This document shows, one piece after another, positions 42,472 through 48,611 of a DNA stretch of 48,611 bases. The notes beneath the pieces were generated by a model that saw only the letters and a program-made list of their open reading frames with translations, searched no databases and was not told where the DNA came from. Positions within the stretch are counted from its first letter, which is position 1. The number at the start of each line of letters is the position of its first letter. The position numbers and the translations under genes were made by a program. This stretch comes from Hypsibius dujardini (Eukaryota > Tardigrada > Eutardigrada > Parachela > Hypsibiidae): contig LRSR01012748.1 in assembly GCA_001579985.1 (NCBI GenBank), positions 1 through 48,611 on the forward strand, in the 5' to 3' direction.

Positions 42472-44778
42472 ATGGACGATGACTGTCGATCTGTCCGTAA
42501 TTCGTCCCTTACCCCGCCAGTGTCGCCAAAATTAAAACTCAGGAAGCGACGAAAAATGAAGAAAACACCTTTGCAGGTTAGTTTTTTTTCGGGGCTTTTT
42601 TGGCAGAAATTGGCACGCAGTACGAGGAATCTGTCCTCTCACCCCTTTATCTTAAGCTGTTTCCGAGCACTGACAATGCAATCGCTCTCCACTTCGATAA
42701 GCAATTAAAAGCTTGTTTTGTTTCAAATTTTTTGATGCAAAATACAATTTGGAATCGATTGTTGTTAACAGAGAAAAAGTTTAGACGGCAGGGGGCGGAG
42801 TTAAGGGTCATTACTCCAATCGCAACCGCGAGTTTCTGATTACTCGAGATAATTGTCTTCAGCTCCGCTCATGGATAATTTAAACGTTTTTCTGTTCATG
42901 CCAGTCGATTTTAATTATTTTTCGGGTAGAATAACTTAAAGAAAACATACTTTCAATCCTTCATCGAAGTGGGCAGTGATTGGTATTGTCAGTGGCTCGG
43001 AATAAATCTGCCTGCAGGTACATGCAAAAATTAATAATTCTTCATTTTATTTAAATTTAATTAGTTAATGAATAAGAATTATTTGTTTCTCCTTTCAGAA
43101 TCCCAAGCCTAAGCCGCTGCACTTCCCCAAAAAGGACACGCGCGTGGGCCCCGCCTATCAAGCTGACATAGCCGATGTCCTGCCCTACTATGTCCGCCAT
43201 CACAGCTCAAACTATTTAACCTGTCCGAAACGTGAAACTCTCATTTCCGAGCAAGAAATCAATTTAATGCTGACCAGCAACAACGTCAAATTTCATTCCG
43301 TGAACGGTCGGGCATCTTCTGGGGCAATGACTCCGCCCCCCAGTTCCCCGTCAGACACTTCGGCAGTTTCCGTTTATCAATCGCTTAATAGACCGAATTT
43401 CCAAACAGGTACTAGGGACGTTTAAGCAAACCTGCCTTGGGTCAACGAATTCATGAAGAAATGGGCATTTCCTCGTGAAGTTGTGTGCAGCAAGACATGA
43501 GCAGACCACACACGACGTGATATCATTGGTCTGTTCTGATTTTGTTCCACAATCGAGCGCCTCGTGTCTTCGTTAGTCGGAGAAGAACTCATTCTGTCTG
43601 GTCTGTGTCTATTCGCGCGTACGGGCAAACGCAAGAACGAAGGAATTGCACTTTTCGCGTTTCCACGTGCGCCCGTACGCGCGCATTAACACAGACAGAA
43701 TGAGTGGTGAGCGGATGCATAACAAACGTCTCAGTGTGACAGTGGCAGTAACAGTAACACTGGCACTGGCACTTCCACTGGCACTTCCACCTCCACTTCC
43801 GCTTCCAATTCCGCTTCCACTTCCACTTCCACTAGCAGTGGCACTATGGCAGTGGCAGTAGCAGTGGCAGTACGGCAGTGGAAGTGGAAGTGCCACTGCC
43901 ACTGCCACTGCTACTGCCACACTGACACGTTTGTTATACACCTGTGGTGAGCAGCCGAGCGGAAAACGCCGTTTGAAAATAATCGATCCCTCTGCGTTGG
44001 GCACCAAAAAGGTGTCTCGCAATGAGGGTATTGTAGAGTCCCGACCCATCCGTGACACTTTTTGGACCCCCCAGTAAATCAGACCCGGTGGGCCAAAACA
44101 ACCGTTACGCTTCAATCGATCAATCAAGCGCTTGTTTCTCCCCTACTTGCTGACCGAAAATTTCGGAGCTGTAAAAATATCAATCAATCGAGCAATATCA
44201 ATATAAAACTTTATTACATTTACAAATCTGACTCCATCTCTTCATCGTCACCAGATCCTTCACCAAACTCGAAATTCACCAAATTTAAAGAAAACACACA
44301 AAACCGAGCACGAATCAATCGATCGACAGGAAAGATCAAAATGAAGGATGAAAACTGTAACTGTGAATAGCTTCCGCAATCATTCAATCGACAAGTGCGG
44401 TCTTGTAGTTCGCCCATTTTTGCAATCAATCAAAATGGTCGCTTTTTACTGTGTGATGACGTAGGCGCCGATCGGGACTCTACAGTTTTATCTTGCCCGT
44501 GCATTAAAGCCTGTTACATTTTCTCGAACGGTTGTCTGTTTTTAGGCAAACAAGATACCATAATCGAACCGCCATCTTATACGAATTATGATGGCTGCAA
44601 TGACGTGTCCAACCCAAAGGAAGATACTTTTTCAAGGGGGACCTGGAGTGTTCCTGTTGTCAGTGATCCGGAACCTCGCAGAAGAAAAGCCGCAGTTTCA
44701 TACCGTTACGGTCTCGGTTACCGAACCATTTTTGAGGAGCCAGTATTTTGTCTGCAACCATCTTGTTTTTATTTGTAA
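42472..44778 (+). CDS. Small protein with an ELM2-like motif
   Basis: Exons 42472-42576, 43099-43408 and 44546-44778 join (phases 0 and 1) to 215 residues plus TAA. After a basic N-terminus (PKLKLRKRRKMKKTP), exon 2 carries DTRVGPAYQADIADVLPYY. This matches the opening of ELM2 domains (MTA, MIER, RCOR and RERE proteins: VGxxYQAxIPxxLP). It continues into CPKRETLISEQEINLMLTS, which could be the rest of a short ELM2. ELM2 domains recruit histone deacetylases and are usually followed by a SANT domain; none is seen here. A proline/serine segment (MTPPPSSPSDTSAVS) follows. The third exon is less certain; its tail (FCLQPSCFYL) is unusual, and the gene could splice onward instead. Confidence 0.5.
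43737..43930. repeat. Self-complementary (CACTGG)n/(CCAGTG)n array
   Basis: The first half carries ACTGGCACTTCC-type hexamers and the second half GGAAGTGCCACTGCC-type hexamers, so the two halves are inverted relative to each other and can form a long hairpin. It lies in the intron 43409-44545. GTGTGACAGTGGCAGTA at the left is mirrored by TACTGCCACACTGACAC at the right. Confidence 0.85.
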
Positions 44779-45366
44779 TTCACATGCAAATCACACTTTG
44801 ACATTTATCATTTCTCCACGGGAATGTTACTATTCCCTTTACATGTGAATAAGCGGTTGATTGGCCGTTTTTCGTATAGTTGATATTAATTGCGTTGATG
44901 AGCGGATGTTTCTCGCTCAACCATTTCTAAACGACAATCCAGATAATATATTTTCATATCCTATTAATTCATTGTGATCATCTCTGACCCCCCCCCCACC
45001 GGGGGGGGAGGGGGAAACGAAATATTTTCGGAGATAAGGGGGCGGAGCTATGAACAGTTTTCAAAAAGGACCGAAAATTCCAGTGAACCTTTCCAGAGTT
45101 AGCATGTAGCTCCGCCCCCTGATGTCCGAAAAGTATTTGAATGATGCCAATGGAATTTTCAAATAAATTTGTGATGGGGCAGCATCAAATAGTTATATTA
45201 CATATAGTTCGTCGCTATGGCCTGTTGATTCATCTACTGCCAAGCAACTTCATTGATGTCGTAAAACGCAAAACACAAAGCCCTAAGTGAGTACTTGGTC
45301 TTAGGCGCTTCACTATTTATTGCGCAAATCAGTTGGTTCAACTTCACATTCCCTTTGTAGTTCAAC
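44779..45366. other. Intergenic between ELM2-like gene and LRRC43
   Basis: Contains a CCCCCCCCCACCGGGGGGGG palindrome near 44990-45009 and the foldback element at 45023-45135. The LRRC43 promoter should lie in the last part. No gene recognised. Confidence 0.4.
45023..45135. mobile_element. Foldback element with GGGGGCGGAGCTA arms
   Basis: The left arm TATTTTCGGAGATAAGGGGG plus CGGAGCTA is mirrored by the right arm TAGCTCCGCCCCCTGATGTC plus CGAAAAGTA. The loop is about 55 bases. It shares its inner core with the element at 1-148. Confidence 0.7.
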
Positions 45367-48357
45367 ATGGCTGTGCTTCATCCCAATCCCGTGCCGTACC
45401 AAAGCGGCCCGGAACATTTACTTCCATTTCCCGCGTTACCATCCGTAAACTTCAATGACCATTTTATTGTGCGTCCTCCGCCACCGAAGAAAGCGTTCGA
45501 GGTATTCCAAGAGAAGCTGAAGGAACTGGGCATTGACCAGTTTCCTTATCATCTGCCATCTCCTCCCGCGGTAGGAAGAAGACTCACATGAGAGAGCATC
45601 CTTACTCTGCATTCGAAACGCTTCTCTGTATAATTGAATAGGACAAAAGTGCGGCGTGGATGCCGAAGCGGCGGCAGCCTGAAAATCTCGACGGTTAGCA
45701 TTTATAATGAACAATCAATCAATGCCTTGTACAAAATACAAACAGCCGAACACAAAACAGCCGAAATTGTAGGAGACGCAAGATCGCTCAATGAGGTCGT
45801 GGATGAGAAAAAGTCAATCATGGACTGGAAGAGCTCCCCTTGGTACAAGGAATGTAGATGGTCCGACGATTTCGACCAGCTGCACTACAAACTGCTGAAA
45901 GCGAAGAAACCTCTGCGACTTCAGACAGTCTTTCAGCAGTTCGAGTCCCTGAATTTATGCAACGAAGAGGTAGAATACGAATGTTCCCTTTTCGTATGTG
46001 TGCAATATCTATAATCAACTGCTTAACACGTTGAAGATTACGGAGGTTGGAAGTCAGTTGCTGATGTTGAAGAACCTGAAAACCTTGTCGCTCGCGGACA
46101 ACCGAATACGCACTCTCAATATGGAGATCCTTCCTAGCGGTTTGAAGGTGTGTGATTTGCCTTTTTTGTTCCTTTCCTAACCGGCTTATTTTTTTTTCAT
46201 GTTGCAAACCAACAGAGTATCGAAGTATGAAAACTTTTGCTGGAGAGCTTCTGTGGTTCGCCAAATGAAAAACATGATTTGAGTATTGTCTTAATTGATT
46301 GTTAATTGACTTAACATGACGTTTTGTCATCTCACAAGGCGAGAACGCAAAGGCAACACATTAGGCAAGCAAAAGTAATGTAGCATTAGTAGAAATAAAA
46401 AATGGCTTCTTTTGATCAAAACCGGAAGTGAACGGGAGAGGCGTCGCATTAAGTGATTCCAAACTTTAAAAGGAACAACTAACTGGTTGGGCGGGAAATT
46501 TTTTTTTAAAACCTGTTGATTTCATGAAAAAGCAAAAACACGTAGTTAAGTAGAGTCCCTTAATATGTCAACAAGATGTACTAAGCCAATTTCTATGAAA
46601 CCTTATCGAGAAGTATATATCCTTAAAGAGAACGGTCAGATTAAGGCCAAACTTGGCGAGCTAAAGTTTGCCAGTTTTACAAAAGCGCTGTTTCAGGTCG
46701 TCGTCCCAATTAGGACGGAAGAAACTGAACATGCAAGCTATTAGACTGAATGATAGGAGAAGAATCGTGCTGAGACTTTATTGATAGAAGAGATCAGAGG
46801 TGAAAGGAAGAAACTGCCCTTGATTACTGTAGAACACACGCTTATATAGTCAGGGATAAAGAATAGTTCTTGATCTAATGTACTAGTCCTGCCGAAATGG
46901 CGGAACTATGTACGTGATAATATACATTATAGAATGTGAGGGTAAATAGAAATGGGTCAAATATGTAGATAGACTATACTATTAGTAAATGTTCGGTACC
47001 TGTGGGTACCACGCAATAGCTGAGGCTAACTACTTTCAGTGAACTTTTTAAAACTCCAATTTGTATGAAAGTCAACTCATCTAGACATCTGTTTAAGGGT
47101 TTTGCGCAAAAGTTAAAATCTAGAGACACATTGACCCATTCAAAGTTAAGTAATTGTTCGTGGTGGACCTTTTAGTATCAGTCATTTCAGCGATCAGCAT
47201 TTGGAGCTTTACGGTAATGCCATCACGACGTTACACGGATTCAGCCCCAAATTCCTGCGGCACTTGGGACTGGCCGCCAACGGGATCGTCAACCCATTGG
47301 CCGTCTTTGCGCCGTCTGATCTGTGCGTTTTAACATTATTAACCCGTCAGTAATTGTCTTTCTAAGCGATTCTGACATTCATCCGTGTGTTTATGCATCA
47401 CGTACAGGAGGTCCTTGGTTTCCATCGATCTGGGGGAGAATCTCATCAGCAACATTGAGGAGTGCACAACCTGCCTCGGTCAGTTTCCACAGCTCCACAA
47501 TCTCCGTGCGGCGGGAAATCCGATTTCGGTGAGGTACTGTGCACTGTGCACTCGTGAACGCTATTTATTAAAGTAGTTGGAAACAGATAAAAATGTTTGA
47601 CTACATTATGTACGCCAAGTTGAGAGAAAGCCGGCCAAGTGATTTGTCTGTTTTGCTGGTAAAAAAAGACAGCGAAACATTGGTTGGCCTATTCAGCCGT
47701 GAGAGTCCGGCTGGATAGTGACTTAGCTATTCAGCCGGAGAAACTCCGGCCGAGTACTATGTATTTCTGAAAAATAAATCAAGGTGAAAATTAAAGGAAG
47801 TATAATAGTATGAAATGTTTTGCTGTCAAATATTGTGAACAGGCGTGTAGAATTCAAATCACAGCAAGAGTTTTATGAAGAGCATTCCAACCTAGAACAT
47901 TCATGTAATAGTTGATCAGGAGCTACCAAACACAACTGGTCAATGCCGTCAAGCCGCGCCTTCTGTGCATCGACGGTGATGAGATCAGCGAAGAGGAACG
48001 TCTCAACTACAAAGCGGTAGCGGTGTCTTACGAAACATTTGCTGCCACGCTCCACGCACCACTGCAGTGCATCTTGCTGTTCACCATCGACGACATTCTC
48101 GGAGCTCCTCTCCCGACCGGCTACATTGTAATTCAACAGCGAAAATACTTTCCATCTTGTTAATTACACCTTTCATCCCATTGCTCGGAAGTCACGGTTA
48201 TTCTTCAATTAGGCACCCGCAGAGCAGACCGCTTATCCATTAACCAAATGGGCGTATACCGTTGAAATTGCATTTCCGGGTAATCTCTTGCCTACAAAAC
48301 CCGCTCTACCTCCACCCACGGCGGAAATGCTGAAGGCCGAAGAGAAAGCCAAGAAAG
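45367..48357 (+). CDS. LRRC43: Leucine-rich repeat-containing protein 43, 3' partial
   Basis: Exons 45367-45570, 45642-45693, about 45773-45969, 46037-46147, 47198-47322, 47408-47533, 47920-48127 and 48213-48357 keep frame to the last visible donor, so the gene continues past the window. LRRC43 landmarks appear in order: SSPWYKECRWSDDFDQLHYK (human SPWALLNSSSAEDSFLREL region), FESLNLCNEEITEVG, LKTLSLADNRIRTLN, LPSGLKHLELYGNAI (human LPPTLKVLELYGN), FLRHLGLAANGI (human LQHLGLGHN), LVSIDLGENLI and LHNLRAAGNPISVRSYQ. The acceptor CGATCAG before exon 5 was chosen because it alone makes the LPSGLK-HLELYGN junction regular. The start of exon 3 is ambiguous (45758 fits too). The protein belongs to the LRR group found in motile-cilium gene sets; its biochemical role is not known to me. 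The 1-kb intron 46148-47197 holds nothing recognisable. Confidence 0.85.
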
Positions 48358-48364
48358 GTGTAGC

Positions 48365-48611
48365 ACTCATTTTCTTCAAAAGGAACAAGTGCAACGAGGG
48401 GGGGGGGCTTAGGCCCCCTCCCCAAATGGGGGAAAGGGGAGGGGGCTTTGTAGCCTAAACCGTAACGAGGGGACTAGGCTATTGCCTTATCGCAACAATT
48501 ACATTTGTTGCGCGGGAGGGGGGCTATTGATTTTTATCTCATTCCTTGCGGCGTATTGGGGGGGGAGGAAGTTGAAGTGGGTCAAAAAGTCAGATTGCCC
48601 CCCTGCCCCCC
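48365..48611. repeat. G-run and C-run sequence, possible hairpin or quadruplex
   Basis: Runs of 5-10 G at about 48399-48408, 48427-48445, 48517-48521 and 48558-48566, and C runs at 48413-48423 and 48597-48611. GGGGGGCTTAGGCCCCCTCCCC can fold back on itself. It lies in the LRRC43 intron at the window end, where assembly errors are common in such sequence. Confidence 0.6.

Overview
The window is animal-type nuclear DNA. Its genes are split by GT-AG introns, and they encode an exocyst subunit, a stathmin-like protein, Tudor proteins, a BCH-domain protein, an Ig membrane protein and a ciliary LRR protein. Introns and intergenic DNA are full of simple repeats and short inverted-repeat elements, and there is one 249-base assembly gap. 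This suggests a draft contig from a non-vertebrate animal; I cannot name the lineage. Gene models were built by hand from open frames, splice-site consensus and exact phase matching, so every exon boundary is a prediction.

Left part (1-18.6 kb): the 3' part of a multi-Tudor gene (590-3501, +), then about 10 kb without intact genes. That stretch holds a decayed retrotransposon gag-like segment (about 5.8-6.4 kb), a decayed Polinton/Maverick-type DNA polymerase B (about 7.9-10.06 kb) and a decayed packaging-type ATPase (about 12.1-12.5 kb). A second, smaller Tudor gene (14188-15462, -) has the same intron positions and phases as the first. It is divergent from an unrecognised five-exon gene (15835-18573, +).

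Middle (19-36.5 kb): a stathmin-like gene (19418-21040, -) is divergent from a 12-exon gene (21939-30556, +) of about 1869 codons. That protein carries about a dozen copies of a short ESAE...R...Y motif, three in-frame coding minisatellites, a C-terminal BCH (BNIP2/PRUNE2-type) domain and a terminal Cys-Cys. Next is EXOC5/Sec10 (31528-36516, +), complete in four exons.

Right part (37-48.6 kb): a FAM187-like two-Ig type I membrane protein (37155-39048, -) converges on EXOC5. It is followed by exons of one or two minus-strand genes (a Jupiter/HN1-like exon at 41762-41927 and an unassigned terminal exon at 39417-39619), a small ELM2-like protein (42472-44778, +) and LRRC43 (45367-48357, +), which runs off the window.

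The genes do not form one pathway. Tudor proteins usually act in germline piRNA granules, stathmin and Jupiter/HN1 proteins bind tubulin or microtubules, EXOC5 tethers exocytic vesicles, and LRRC43 is known from motile-cilium gene sets. The most unusual items are the ESAE-repeat BCH protein, a consistent orientation of intronic microsatellites relative to transcription, a minisatellite that appears to have grown from the terminal repeat of a small transposon, and the Polinton-type relic.
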